Assembly (NCBI RefSeq): GCF_028769735.1
Contig: NC_088172.1
Span: 65,193,075-65,257,074 of the forward strand
Length of the DNA: 64,000 nucleotides
Direction of reading: 5' to 3'
Origin: Zonotrichia leucophrys gambelii
Taxonomy: Eukaryota; Chordata; Aves; Passeriformes; Passerellidae
The number at the start of each line of letters is the position of its first letter. The stretch's first letter is position 1. The notes beneath the pieces were generated by a model that was given only the letters and a program-made list of their open reading frames with translations, made no database searches and had not been told where the DNA came from. This document shows positions 24,561 through 37,124 of the stretch, in pieces. The translations under genes were made by a program, and so were the position numbers.

Positions 24561-27500
24561 AAAATGAGCTGGCAAGTTCCCGAAAACAGTGTCAGAAGGC
24601 AGCTCTGGTACAGTAGAGGGAATGGGAGCTTTGTGCTCTTTTCTCTGTGGGCTGCAGGGCTTCCCAACTACTCCAGGCTGGCTAGCTTTTGGCCTCCTTA
24701 CAGTCCAAACTCAGATTTAAAGGATTATTACCTTTTACACTTTATTTTTTCTTTAGATTCTAGGAAAATGTTATTTGGCAGTTTTGGATGTGATGAAAAA
24801 GATGAGAATTTTTCTTTTTAATTAATTTTTTATTCCCTCTTTCATAAAAATACATCAGGACCTAAAGCCCCTGTAAGAGGGCTGCAGGATCACAGGTGGC
24901 CCACCCACCTGAGTGAAACTTCTGCACCAATCCCCTGTGGATCATGGAGAAATGTTGGGGTAATCTTCATGTGAATAAACAACCACTACATTGGTCTTTT
25001 GGGCTTGGGATGACTGCACCAGGTATCCAAATCTGTTGGAGAATGCAGAGTAGAGTGGCTGAATAAGGCACACAATGTGTCTGCTAGTCCCAAGGTTGAG
25101 AGAGGAGAGAGCCACAGCCATGTCATCTCGAGGAGGCAGGGGCAGGGCACACGTCAGATTCTGACTCCACATCTGCCCACACACTTCCTTCCGTCTGTGC
25201 AAGCTCTCCGTCTCCCAGGATTGTATCTAACCGGCTCTTCCCAGGGAGCAGTTTGGATGTGGACGTCTTTCAAAGTAGGGAGTGGAAGCAGGGCCAGAAA
25301 TTTCAGCAGTTCAGTCATGCCTCAGGAGTGGACGACAGTCTCTGACCTATTTTACACTGTGGTGTGGTCGTAGCTTCAGCAATCACCTTTCCCCTGTCTC
25401 CTGGGGGTTGAAGAAATCCCCTATTCACAGAAAAAAAAAAGCCAAACTGAGGAAAGATCATCCTTCCTCTACTCTCACAGTGTATGTGAGCCTGGGGTAT
25501 AATTTCAAAGATCTGCACAGTGATGATTATCTCAGTAGCATTTTATTGGGCACTTCTATTTTTGAAGTGTGCTGGACCCCAGACCCTTTTCTATTTTTCC
25601 TCCTAGTGAAGACAGCAGGGAGAGTTTAGGGATCAGAGGTGATGTGTGAGTCCAGGGAGCCATACACAGAGAAATGCTCCTTGGGGCTGAAGGGCTGGGA
25701 AGGTTGGTGCATTCAGCATGTGCTCTGTGCCTGTAGGCCTGAGTGGCCCTGGAGGTGCTCCCTGAGAAATGACACATTTATCTCTCTCATGGAGAGCGCC
25801 ATTGCCCAAATGAGCTGCAGGCATGGTGACAAGGAGAAGGCTTTTCCAGATGAGATCTGTTGTCCTCACTAATGGAAATCATCCCTATCAAAATGAATAC
25901 TTGCTCTCTGAGTGGCATTTGCTGCATTTAAAGGTGATGGGGAATCCTGAGTGATGCAGAACTGTTGGGGCAGGTTTGACAGAAACTCTGCTGCCCTCCT
26001 TGTGTGTGCAGGTGTGTGTGTGCAGCAGTGCAAGGGCTGGGGTGGTGTGTAGCACACACCCATTGCTTCCCTGGGACATGGCTGGGTACGTGTGGCTGCC
26101 ACAGGGCACCTGTGAGAGCTGCCTCCAGATGTCTGGGCTGCTGCTGTGCATTGCCTGCCTCCAGGAGCAGGGAAAAGCATGGCTGGCCCAGCTCAGGGGC
26201 CATCAGCATTGTTTCTGGGCATGTGTCAAGAAGCAATCACGCACCAAAATGACTGCAGCTTTATAGCCAGGTGTGCTATTGTGTTATATGTCCTACCCCT
26301 GAACTATTATGTGCTGAGTGCTGCAGAGCTGTCCTCTCAGATCTTGAGATGGCTCTAGGCAGAGAGAGTTAATTTCCCCCAGTGGAGTGCCCTGGACTTA
26401 CACAACCTCATGGTTTAGTCTAGGAGACTTCATGTGATAGACCTCAGAGTCTGATCCTGTGATCTCAGTGTCTTACAATGTGACTCGTGCACCAAAATCA
26501 GCCCTCTGAGAAGCCAGCTGTGTAACACCCAGATAGTGAGTCATTTCATTTGTTTGGTGACAGGGGACAGGTTTGCAGCCTCCACACATAATTCAGTATT
26601 TCAGGTGATTTCCATCTGAGGTGGGGCTTGGTCACACCAAAATTTCAGCTCTGACAACCACGCAAAGTGAAGGCACCCATTCCACCCAGACTTCATTGAT
26701 GGCTCTCCTATTCAAGGACAGCACAAGGAAGGCATTCATGGTCTCATGGTATGGATTTGGGGCAGCAACCCCTTTATTTCAAGTGGCACAAGCAGAGGTC
26801 TTAGGATCCTCCTTATCAAAAATCTTCCTCTTTGCAAAGTTAAATGAAGTGGCTAGATTCCAGATTCAGAGACACAACAGGTCCTGCTCTTTTGGTTACT
26901 GCAGGAAATGAATAATACAAATACTACCAGGACAAAAGACTAGATCTAGTCCTATGGAGGAAAAATAAAACCCCATCTGCACTACAGCGTTGTGTGGGTG
27001 TGTATTGCATCAATCTCCATTGGAGGAAATTTACATTAATGGCAAGAACTAGTTTATCATGAGAGGCTGTATTGTGGGTACCCCAAAAGCAAGGACTGAG
27101 CTGGCCTGAAGAGAGAAGAAAATCCCTTTAAGGGATCATGGGATCACTTCCAGTAGGTTAGACAGGAGCATGAGCCTGCTCTGTCAGTCATCTTTCTCCA
27201 TGGGTAAATGCAAAGTGGAGAAGCTTCCTCAGACAGGTCTGCCTCCCAAAACAAGGGAATCACAGGATGATGAGAAGTGGCTGGGAGGAGGGGAAGCTTT
27301 TTTTTCTATAAGCAGAGAGTCTTTCTTCTTGTCTCACATCAGTTTCAGTCCATCAGCTTTTGCTGACAGCATCCCTCACTTGGGTCATTCAAAGAGAAGG
27401 GGAAAATATTGCTTGTCATAGCTGCAGGCTGGCAGAGACCACAGCAAGTTGAAAAAAAAGAAAAAAAACTTTGTCCAGTTAAAAGCAAGGAGTGAATCTA

Positions 27501-27787
27501 AGAACTCTATGCCAAAAGCCTTTTGTATTTTCAGTTGCTCCAGCTGGTCACCACCATGCTGGTGGTGTCACTGCACTGTGCCATGGTGGGGGCATTTGGC
27601 AGGTCCATTTAAACAGAACATACTCAGTGTACCTATCACATACATCCTCCTCTGGCACCTGGGGTGTCCCAATGGCCAGACTGTAGCCTGCCAGCCTACA
27701 GGACAGGATACCATGCTGGCTACCATGTGATCAGTTATGGCAACAGTGACAACTGTCCGTCTTTGTTTTGACAGTGGAAGAGGAGGA

Positions 27788-28320
27788 ACATGAGCAGCAG
27801 GTCAAAGGATGTGATTGTCTCCCTCTCCAAAGCACTGGCAATGCCATATCTGGAATGTGGGGTTCAGATTGGAGCTGTCCAGTACAAGAGAGACATGAAT
27901 ATACTGGAGGGAGACAGGTGAAGGGTCACTAATGTGGTTATGGATATGGAACATCTAATCGATGAGGAGAGGCTGAGAGAGTTGTGACTGTTCAGCTTGG
28001 ACAGAAGGCTCAGGGGTATCTCATCCATATGTATAAATATCTGAGGGGCTGGTAAAGGAGAGGGAGCCAGACTTTTCTCAGTGTGCCCAGTGACAGGAGC
28101 AGAGGCAATGGGCACAAACTGAATCACAAGAGGTCCTGTCTGTACATAAGGCAACATTTTTAGTATGAGGGTGACTGAGACTTGGGACAGGTTTCCCAGA
28201 GATGTTGTAGAATCTGCAGACTTGGAGATATTCTGAACATGTGTGGACAGAGTCCTGCATGAGCATGGACACTGGATCAGATGATTTCCAGGGGGGGTCC
28301 CTTCCCACCACAATGTCTTT
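27788..28320 (+). mobile_element. CR1 LINE fragment, 3' portion, decayed
   Basis: The sequence follows the 3' part of a CR1 retrotransposon in sense orientation. It begins with a 'gagcagcaggtc...gtgatt' segment from the end of the ORF2 region. It continues with 'gaggagaggctgagagagtt' and 'ttcagcttgga', the 'agtgacaggagcagaggcaatgg' block, the 'gggtgact...gggacaggtttcccagag' block, and 'gatcagatgatttccagg...gtcccttccc' near the end. Many substitutions and small indels break every frame, and the terminal octamer repeats are worn away. The 149-codon open frame on the opposite strand is antisense CR1 and not a gene. Confidence 0.85.
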
Positions 28321-28452
28321 CAGAGAAGTGACATTTCCTGGCATCAGAGCATCCATGCTGAATTTAACTGAGGTTTCACATGGCTGTAAAATCTGATGTT
28401 TATGAGAAATATTTCCCCATATATAGGAGAACAGATGTCATACTTAACAGAA

Positions 28453-28476
28453 CTAATAAAATATATATTTTATTAG
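28453..28476. repeat. Perfect 24-bp A+T-rich palindrome
   Basis: The twelve bases CTAATAAAATAT are followed immediately by their exact reverse complement, with no spacer. It lies about 130 bp beyond the CR1 fragment that ends near 28320. Such palindromes can extrude as cruciforms or mark template switching. There are no flanking duplications that would suggest transposition. Confidence 0.9.
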
Positions 28477-31334
28477 ACTCAATTTGATTGTCACATATTT
28501 AAACATCCTTGCACCTTGAAGGAAGGCTCTGAAGATCATCCTATTGTGGATTTTATAGAGGTGTTACTGGGAAGCAGTTTTTAACCAGAATGCATAAAAT
28601 TCTTTGAGGTAAGACTGACATCTTTTACCTCCATCTCGCTCATCCAGAAAATCTTGTTACATATTTTGATCTGAAATTAGCAAACATCAAGAAATTTTAT
28701 CTAAGTCAACAGCTGTCATGTCTGTAGTCACTCCTGCATAACTTTAATTGTTGCCGTATGTCTGTATCGTGCTACTGTACAGGAGAAATACAGATCTTGT
28801 CCTTTGCAACCAGCTTCTCTGAAACCACAGTGCCCTCTTACTGGGACTGTACACTGAAAAGCCTGGTCCCTAAAAAGGGAGTTGAGGTCTCTCAAATCTG
28901 TACTTCTTGAATGAACACTGGAGTCATGGACAAAACAGGTTATTTTGATGCATTTAAATACTCATGAATACACCTTTTTAATTGTCTAGAGTACCTATTT
29001 GGTCAAATCCCTATGCAAGCCTGCAAGAAAATTACTTATGAAGAACAGAAGAGAAATAAAGGTAGGATGTTACAACTTATTGTGTAGACATGAAAATTAT
29101 AGCAGAGATTACTTTGGAAGAGTTGCAATTGCAGCAATTTTCAGGTGGCTCCTGGCTGGCACAGGGAGTGTTTCCAGGCTGTAGGTAGGCTGACACATGC
29201 CAGAGATCACAAACTCCAGGTAGCCCTGGCTGCTGGCTGTGGTCCATCAGCTCCTGATCTGGCAGCATTTGGCAGAGCCCTGGAGGGAGGGCTCCCAGCA
29301 CGGGCTGAGGGCAGTGGGAAGGATAGCAGTGATACACCCTGTGTCCCAGGCGGTCAAGGAGAAGCTCTTAACAACCCAAGAGGATTTTGGAAGAGGGAAA
29401 CAAGTATATCTGGGAAGATAAGGCCTCAGTCCTTACTGTGCTGATGGAGAATGGAGCCTTGCTTTGCCCTCTCCAGCACTAGTGTCTCACCTAGCCATGG
29501 ATCCTCTTCCCAGCTAGTGTCTGCACCCTCTCCTTACCAGCCTCTATCCATTTCAGTGTCTACACCCCTACCTACATTTCCTGGCCCAATTTATGCTGAC
29601 AGAACTAATTTTTATTCTGTTTGACTACAAACTGCTTTTTTTCCAGACAGATTGGGCCCAGCAGTTGTGATGTTTGGAGCACATGGGAGAAGTTTTCTTC
29701 CTTCAAATGTAGTGCTGGGAAAGGTCTTGTTCTGCCTCCAAATGAGCTTCCCTGGCTTGAGCTGGTACAGTTAGCAGGTCTTTGGGGAATGCAAATGCCA
29801 AGACTGCAGGAATCTCTGCTAAGAATTAAATTTCTGCTTTGCTGAGAGGCAACCAACTTTGGACAGCACTTTTATGGGAATAACTGACAAACTACTTACC
29901 TCTCCAAACCTTGCTTCCAGATCTGAAGTCTCGGCTCCAAGGCTGGCATAATTAAACTTTTCAAATGCAAGATTTTGTTTGTTTGATTTTTTCCCCTAAC
30001 ATGAAGAAAACAATTTTTCTAAATTCCTTCTCAAAAACTAGTCAGTTGTTCTAAAATGTCCTGAGCTTAAAAGCAGATATTGTCTCCAAGATAAACCAGA
30101 TACACAGAATACACCACATGTTTATTCCAGATTACTTAGGCTAGGCTAGGCAAAGTTAAGATCAGGCAGGGGAAAGATTTGATGTCAAAGGTAAAGAGGA
30201 ATCTTAATATTAAACCATGCTTTGAACAGAGACTATGACAGTAATGCATACTAGGCAGGATTTAGGAGTGCCAAGTTCATCTTCCACTGTTAAGAGCTGC
30301 TTGTTTTTCTGCGTATAAAACAGCTAAGGATTGCCTGTTCCTCAGCAAGTGCTGACACTAGACTGTGGAAACACACCAGACAAGCAGGAGGCCCCAGGCC
30401 TCCAAAGCCATTTTGTACTTCCCCAAATAAGCTAACAACCCAGAGCAAACCCAGGAGGTGGTGCAAGACTGATTCTGTGTGAGAATCCCGCAAACGCTGT
30501 AGCAGAGGCAGCAGCATGGACACTCTGTTTGTCCTTGAGCATGGCACACCATCCTCGCAGCTCACACCTGCAGCTGCAGGGACCAGGGCAGAAACACTCT
30601 CTCTGTCTGCCATCTGCACCTCCCATGTGCACAAAGAGCAAGGATGTCCTGGCCAATGCCCCCAGCCGGAGGATGTTGCTGTACCACCAGCATGCTGGAG
30701 AATAGCTTAGGATTCAGTTGTACCTGGAGCCATTCAACACATTGGTACCGCAGTGGGAAGAGTTTAGCAGCTCAGCATGAGGCCGGTGGGACTACATGTG
30801 CTCAAGTCATCCCCAGCATGTATAGCGTGTGTGGGATGGTGAAAATGGTGAAATGATCTCATCCTCTTGAACCATATCCAGAACTGCAAGACAAAGCACT
30901 TCAAGCCATGTGATATTTTATCGTGGCTGCTGATTTACCAGCCAGCACAGAAGTTCACAGAGTGATTTATTTAAAAAAAGTTGCCTGCATGGAGTGAGGG
31001 AAGATAGGCAAAAAGATGTAAAATATGCCCTGTGTTTGTTTGTTCCTTAAGCATTGTAATGTGCAGGCACTCACAAAAGCTGGCTATGGTAACATGTTCA
31101 AAAGAATTACTTCAAACAGCTGATAACAAGAATGTAACTCGAGCAACTTTTCTTAGGGGAAAAATGAAGGGAAGGAAAGAAAATATTTCATTCAGTGTTA
31201 ATCTGTGGATTTACTCTTAAACTGTGGATTTTATACTTTGACAGTGTCTGGCTGTCAGCTTCAACCAAGAACATAGAGAATTGTGGAGGCAAAGGACAAG
31301 TATTTTGTTTTTAGGGGCATAGTTGCTACTTTGT
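28477..31334. other. Unique non-coding sequence, no gene recognised
   Basis: Open frames are at most 114 codons and none shows a domain. Overlapping frames on both strands near 30.3-30.7 kb lie in a G+C-richer patch. A short GGCTA triplication occurs near 30.14 kb. No transposable element signature was seen. Confidence 0.55.
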
Positions 31335-31587
31335 ATCACAGAATCACAGAATAATGAGGTTGGAAGAGACCTCTAAGATCATTGATTCCAACCTATGCCC
31401 TTACACCTCAACTAGACTACAGCACCAAGTGCCATGTCCAGTCTTTTTGTAAACATATCCAGAGATGGTGATTCTACCACCTCCCTGGGAAGAGCATTCC
31501 AGTACTTTATTACTCTTACAGTGAAAAATTTCTTTTTAATATCCAACCTATACCTTCCCTGACATAGCTTGAGACTGTGCCCTCTAT
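31335..31587 (-). mobile_element. CR1 LINE 3' end, inverted orientation
   Basis: The left edge begins with ATCACAGAATCACAGAAT, the reverse complement of the CR1 terminal octamer repeats (ATTCTGTG twice), so the element runs right to left. The next segments match the reverse complement of the CR1 3' region in order: 'gaggttggaagagacctcta', then 'gattccaacc', 'catccagagatggtga', 'ccacctccctgggaa', 'cttacagtgaaaaatttctt' and 'gagactgtgccctcta'. It is a typical 5'-truncated copy of about 250 bp, less diverged than the other CR1 pieces in the window, so probably the youngest. No convincing target-site duplication is visible. Confidence 0.93.
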
Positions 31588-32089
31588 CCACATGCTTTGT
31601 GTTTGTAGATGTGCAGTGGGTAGGGGTTGTGCTTTCTAGGGAAGGCAGGGACTAGAGAGAGCAAGAGGAAAGGAGTCTGAGCCCTCACAGCTGTAGCATG
31701 GACTCTGTGTTGCTGGCAGGTTTGTGAAATTATCTAAGCCCATCAGACAAAGAGCTATCTCATTCTTGAGCCACCCTCTGATGACACCTTGAAAGCCCCA
31801 GAATTTCCCTGTTCTTATCACTTTCATGGCTAGTGTGGTCTTGTAAGCTCCATGGCCAGGTCATCCAGAATGCTGAGCCTGGGGACATTATGGGGCATTC
31901 TTGGCTCCCAGAAAGCAAACTCTGTCCCTGAGAAAACAGCTTTGCTGTTTTGCCTGCATTCTTTTTTCCCAGGGAGAGCTTACCAGACTGCAAATAACAC
32001 GTATAAAGGAAAAGGTATAACACTTCCTCAGGGTGAGAGGGAGCAGTCTGCAAAGAGAGGAGCTTAAGGCCAACTTCAGGTAAATGAGA
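31588..32089. other. Unique spacer between two CR1 copies
   Basis: About 500 bp without recognisable elements. Short open frames of up to 97 codons occur on both strands without motifs. Confidence 0.55.
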
Positions 32090-32236
32090 AATTGCTCAAA
32101 GACATTGTGGATGTCTCATCCCTGGAAGAGGTCAAGGCCAGATGGGGCCCTGAGCAACCTGATTTTTAGGTAGTATCTCTGCCTGTGTCAGGAGGCTTTG
32201 GTCCCTTCCAACCCAAACCATTCTACTCTTCTATGG
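32090..32236 (+). mobile_element. CR1 LINE 3' tail, plus orientation
   Basis: A short 5'-truncated CR1 end in sense orientation. Recognisable blocks are 'gtggatgtctcatccctgga', 'caaggccagatggggccctg', 'gagcaacctgat' and 'ggtcccttccaacccaaacc', ending in a worn 'attctactcttctatgg' octamer tail. It is of a different CR1 3'-end type from the inverted copy at 31335-31587, as its block order and wording differ, so the two are separate insertions. Confidence 0.88.
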
Positions 32237-33716
32237 TGTTATTGCTTAGACACTGAGAGAAAGGGTTAAAAAAATGAAGTGAGAGTCTAACACACCAGAT
32301 CTTTTGAAGTAATGAGAAGCAGGTATGGTCTGTGGAGCAGAGAAGTTATAACATAGGGAAGAATGGGGAGAAAGAGCTGCACCACCTTGGCAGGAGGAAA
32401 TCAGTGGGTATTTCTCCCTAGCTGACCATCTCCAGCTGTCAGAAATTTTCTTTTTAATCCCTTTTATGATTAGTGGTGACCTGGATTTTTTTTGAAAAAT
32501 CAAAACCATGATGGGTTTTGACATGATGATACAAAGCTGGAGTTTCACTTCTGCAAAAATTTTAAAGGGAAATGTTAATATGGCTCAGTGCCACAATTCA
32601 CTGGTCTCCCAGTGTGCTCAAACACAGCATTGCCCAGCAAGAAAATGTAGTTCTTTCATGAGCACTGGCTGTCACTGCATTGCTGCTATGTTGGAGTTAC
32701 ATATTTGACTTGGTCAAAGCATAATTTAGCATGCTAGGATTGTTCTTAGGATCTGCTACTGCAGAGCTGGGAGCTTCTCTTGGGAATTTAGAGGGATAAG
32801 CACTTTGCATGATTGATCCCAGAGCTTCTAAACAAGTTCATCTATAGAGCATCACTTGTATTATGGCCTATAGAAGGCAATAGTGCTACATTACTTAAGA
32901 GTGGCTAGCACATATTGGGCAAAACTAACTCTCTCTAACAAAATTATTTTATTTGGAAAACATATCAAAGCAATTTGAACATCAGGAGTTATACACAACT
33001 CTTAAAAACTCCTTTCACACTCTCCTGGGGCAACTCAGGATTTATTCATCTGAGTTCAAGTGTGGAAGAAGAGCATTTGAGGTAAAAAGTACAAGCTGTT
33101 TGTATTTGCCCTGCCAGTATGTGACTGTGGGGAGATGGTGCGCAGATAAACTGACTTGTGCAACAGAGAGTTTGCAAACAGGGGGCAAGTTTGGCATTTT
33201 AATGGCATTAATGACAACGAAACAGCAATGTAATAGTCCGTGCCAAAGAACTCTCTGATCTGGAGCTCTGCTGTTGATGAGTAATATCCAGGTGGATTGT
33301 CAGGTGTGGCTATAAACACAAACAACTTTCAGATTCTCAAAAGCTTTACCTGCACTGCACAATGAATTCCCTCCTGAGGGTACATTGGGGGTCCCCAGGG
33401 AAGGCAGAAGACCCCTGACACTTCTAGAAAGTTGGCCCAGAAGAGAGTTAGCCAGCTAGAAATGTGTGTTTGGAAGAGCCAGAGTTGTGAGGAACAGGCA
33501 AGGAAGAAGAATTTTCTGCTCTTTGCCTCTCTAGCATGTTAACGTGTTGCTCTGGAGTAGGATGGAGTCTGCTCTTGAGACAGGACAGTTGGAGGGGAGA
33601 CAGCAAGAGTGATGCTGAAAATTAGTCTGGTTAAGAAGAGAATTGGAAGAGGTCAGTTCCAATATGCTTTTGACAAAGCCCTTTTATCTATATTTTTAAT
33701 TTCTCTGTCTCTCCAG
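32237..33716. other. Unique non-coding sequence, no gene recognised
   Basis: Open frames reach 101 codons (plus, 32953-33258) without domains. No repeat was identified. The last 60 bases carry a strong pyrimidine tract leading to a CAG at 33714-33716, discussed under the candidate exon. Confidence 0.5.
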
Positions 33717-33774
33717 GTGGATGTCTTGATGAACTGTTTGTGAGGCTGGCTCAGAAGCAACAAGACAATTCAAG
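33717..33774 (+). other. Candidate 58-nt exon with GC-type donor
   Basis: A polypyrimidine tract ending TCTCTGTCTCTCCAG (33702-33716) gives a strong 3' splice site. Downstream, CAAG|GCAAGT (33771-33780) matches the consensus of the minor GC-AG class of donors. The interval is 58 nt. Only one of three frames is open, reading GCLDELFVRLAQKQQDNS, a plausible helical soluble segment; the other two contain stops. I do not recognise the peptide as part of a named protein, and no neighbouring exon of the same gene was found. Splice-like pairs occur often by chance, so this is a lead only. Confidence 0.18.
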
Positions 33775-34882
33775 GCAAGTAGCAAATGCCTGTTTTTAAT
33801 GCTGCCTTTCTACCAGGACACTAACCATGCTGCTGTCCTGACCTGAGGTCAGCAACAGGAACAGTCTGGTCCCAAACAAAGGCTTTTAGGCTTTTCTCTG
33901 CATGTGGGTCCTTTCAGACTGCTGGTGGCATGAGGCCACCACCAAGAGCCCTGTGAGAGCTACATGATGTAGGACAGTTGAGGGACTGAGCCACAGAAAT
34001 GATTTTGGTGGTGGTGAGAGGTCACTGGGTACAGTTTACTTGTCTTCTCAGTCCCTGTTGCTGTGTGTTCAAAGCTAACATGTGCTGCAGTCCTGAGACT
34101 GCAAATTTTGACAGCTGTAAAGCCCCACTGTAGGATGAAAATATGCTGTTGACATGGGTGGATTTAAAAGAAGAATAACTGAGAGCTGTTTTGAGAACTG
34201 AATAATCGTCCTTCTTTTTTCTTATTTTATTTTTTTTTTCTTTAATAGTCCTTTCAGTAGCAAAGGCAACCCCCAGCAAAGGCTGGCATCTCATTGTGTC
34301 AGGCATCATTCAAATACATATTAAAAGGTTGCTTCAGTCCAAAGAATTTACAGTCTAAACAGGGCAGACAAAGCAAGGCAGGAAAGATGCAGTTACTGTA
34401 TCTACAGAAGAAAATAAAGCAGGAGAGGGCCTATTCTGTAGCCCTTCAGGCCAGTGATGGTATGTTTTGTGGCCACATGGCTAAGCCCTCGCCCATGGTG
34501 ACTGGAGAGTGGGGAACTCTTCTGTCCAAAGTGCCCAAAGCTGGGGCAGTCCCTGCTTCATGCTGTCCTCTGAACTGAGCATTGACATTGTCTGGGGAAA
34601 TCAAGTCAGCATGGGCCAAAGCCATGTGAAAGAGTGTGTTAACAATTAAACAGTGCAGACAATTGTGAGCCAGTACTTGGGTCCTTGCCCTGGCCTTGTT
34701 TTAATTACCAATTTAATGAATTGATTTTTGACCAGCATTTTGTGGGAAACCCATGACAAAGCCTGAAATCTAACCTATATCTACTGAGTCTTCCTCTGGA
34801 GCCCCATACATCATTCTTTCTCTCTCATTCATTAACTTTTTATATCCTTTCTGTGCTACATTAGTGTTTAGAAACAAATCCT

Positions 34883-34942
34883 GCTGAGAATGTCAGTTGG
34901 ATGTGGTCAGTAGCTGAGGATGTCAGTTGGACATGATCAGTA
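34883..34942. repeat. Two-copy 30-bp tandem duplication
   Basis: Copy 1 at 34883-34912 and copy 2 at 34913-34942 match at 26 of 30 positions, with no indel. All four differences are transitions. The core is ATGTCAGTTGGA. It is a small local duplication with no known family. Confidence 0.88.
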
Positions 34943-37124
34943 TTATGAAAAGGGATATCCCAGTAAAAGGAGGATATAGGATCAACAAGTTGTATAATTT
35001 GGTAGCTAGTTTTACCATTTTAGGAAAGCAGGAGATATCTTAGTGGAGTCAGACAGCACGTCAAGGGAATGTGTTCATTGACATCTGATTTCATTCATCC
35101 ATACACCCTCTCTTTGGTCCTCAACTTGGATATAACAACTCATCTTGTATTTACAGACCATCCGAAGCTACAGTTTAAAAATCCAGTTTGAACTGATTTG
35201 TCTGTGAACTGTAAGTTTGTCTCCCAGCCGTGTAGCTGGGATTGTGTTTGGTTTCTGCATGGCCTCTTGTACAAACTTGAAGGGCATTCCTCCTGACCCC
35301 ACCATCAAGCATGCCAAAGGGTGAAGCAGTACAAGGACCAGATACAGACTGAAGTCTTCAGCCTCCAGTTTTTATTTTATTAAAGGGGGAATTATCTGAA
35401 ACAGAAAATTCCAACATTTTTCTCCTTAAGAAAAGTCCTATAGTATCTTTCTTGGTACCAGACCAGGCTGGGAATGAAGTTTTTGTCCATCCTGAGGGAA
35501 GGTCACAGTAATTCAGAAGTTCAAGGCAGTCTGGTTCCAGAAGGCAACAATGCCATCAGCAGGTTTGCTATCATGCAGGGCACACCAGGAAATGTTGCCC
35601 TTGGAAAGAGTCATGTATTCCTTCTTGCCTCCTTTGAAATGGCAAGGCAAGCTCAGAAAAATATGGCAAAGTGACTGTGGTGGTTTTGAGGGGTTTCCTA
35701 GAGGGAGTAATCCTGTATTTCAGTGTGTATTTTCCCTGTGTACATGGGCTGTGACTCTTCCTTGGCTTCGGTCAAGGCATCAAGGGGAGAAGAAAAAGAT
35801 TATTCTCTTCCCCTATTACATGTGTGTGCAAGGATCACTGAAGGAAGACTCTTGTCTGTTTCCTGGAAGGCCAATAGTGATGTGCCATTTACAGCTATGT
35901 GACTTTTCAAGCCTTCTGGTCCATGAAATCTGCATTCTACACAAGAAATGAAAAGGACCTTTTACTACTAAGAGAAAACATCTAAATACATGGCATTAAA
36001 CATAGGTTCTGCAGAATTTATTCAATTTCTAAACAGCAGTACAAGAGGATTCTGGGGTGACAAGACTCATCTGAGGACATCTATGAAATTGTTGTTGAAG
36101 CAGGCAGTATTGGTTGGCCCAGACCGTGTCTGGCATCTGCATCCCAACAGAGAAAGAGTTGCCTTCAACTGGCTTTCTGTGTCAGCAGAGAAGGCTTTTG
36201 TAGACAGCGCTAAAAAGTGTCCAGCAAGGCCCAAGGGCAAAAATAGGACCACCAGGTGCTAGAGGAGCGAGAGAGGACCCAGGGAATTAATTTACCAAAG
36301 CAGAAAGGCTCCCCCTTGTGAAGTGCAATGATAAGATCTCTTTGGTCCCCTCAGCAACCAGGTATTGCACATTGTCACGTGCTTGCAGGTTAAGTGCATA
36401 AGGTACAAAAATGCAATGGGTAATTGCTTCTAACTTGTGAAGAAAGCTGCATTTTCTAAATTTGTTAATCTCATTGGTTTACAAACCCCACACCATATTA
36501 TCTTGATTTGCTTCTAGTTTATTAATTATAATCTAGTATGCTAATTTTTCTGTCTGAACTGCAGAACAGCATTTCCCAGACTGCTGTCTCTAGCTAATAT
36601 CACTGACTGTTACTCCTGCTGCTGTTGTTTCATCTGCACAGACTTTTCCAAATCACTAATCATTTCATCAGCATTCAAAAAAGACATTAAAGATGGGCAC
36701 GTATAATTTTTCCTGCATTTGTAAGAGGTAACAGTGGGGGTTACTCAAGGGAAAATCTTAAAATAAGGTCATTATTCAACTTCCACAGGCTGTTCTTTTC
36801 TTTCATCTGCAAGTTAATTTTCTAATACATTAATCGTTCTAGTAGAAAGTAGCAAGCAGACGGAAAACCAGTGGGATTGTTTCTTTAGTAAGTGGTAACA
36901 TCACACTTGAAATTAATGAGGAGATCCAGATAAGTGACTTGGAAAATAATATTTTTCCCCTTTTGTTTTTAAATGGAAATTAATTTCCTCCAGAAGAAAG
37001 GTTCAGCCAAGACAAGGATGCTTCGAAGGTGCCTCATGAAGGGTATTTCATGCTTATCTTTCATTAAGGTGTATTCTAATGTTTATGGTTGTGTTTTGCT
37101 AATTCACACCCTGAACCTATGTAG

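Larger units (their letters stand above)
20497..27787. other. Unique non-coding sequence with scattered small features
   Basis: No gene was recognised. Two overlapping minus-strand frames at 21183-21588 are noted separately. A 14-bp perfect palindrome GACTAGATCTAGTC lies at 26938-26951, and a smaller one (CAGATCT, 2 nt, AGATCTG) at 22287-22302. A short TG-rich stretch near 26.0 kb sits in a G+C-richer patch with several overlapping open frames on both strands, which argues for composition rather than coding. Confidence 0.5.

Noticed and set aside
27864..28313. 149-codon minus-strand frame
   Set aside because: Antisense of the CR1 3' fragment; the plus-strand match to CR1 explains the sequence.
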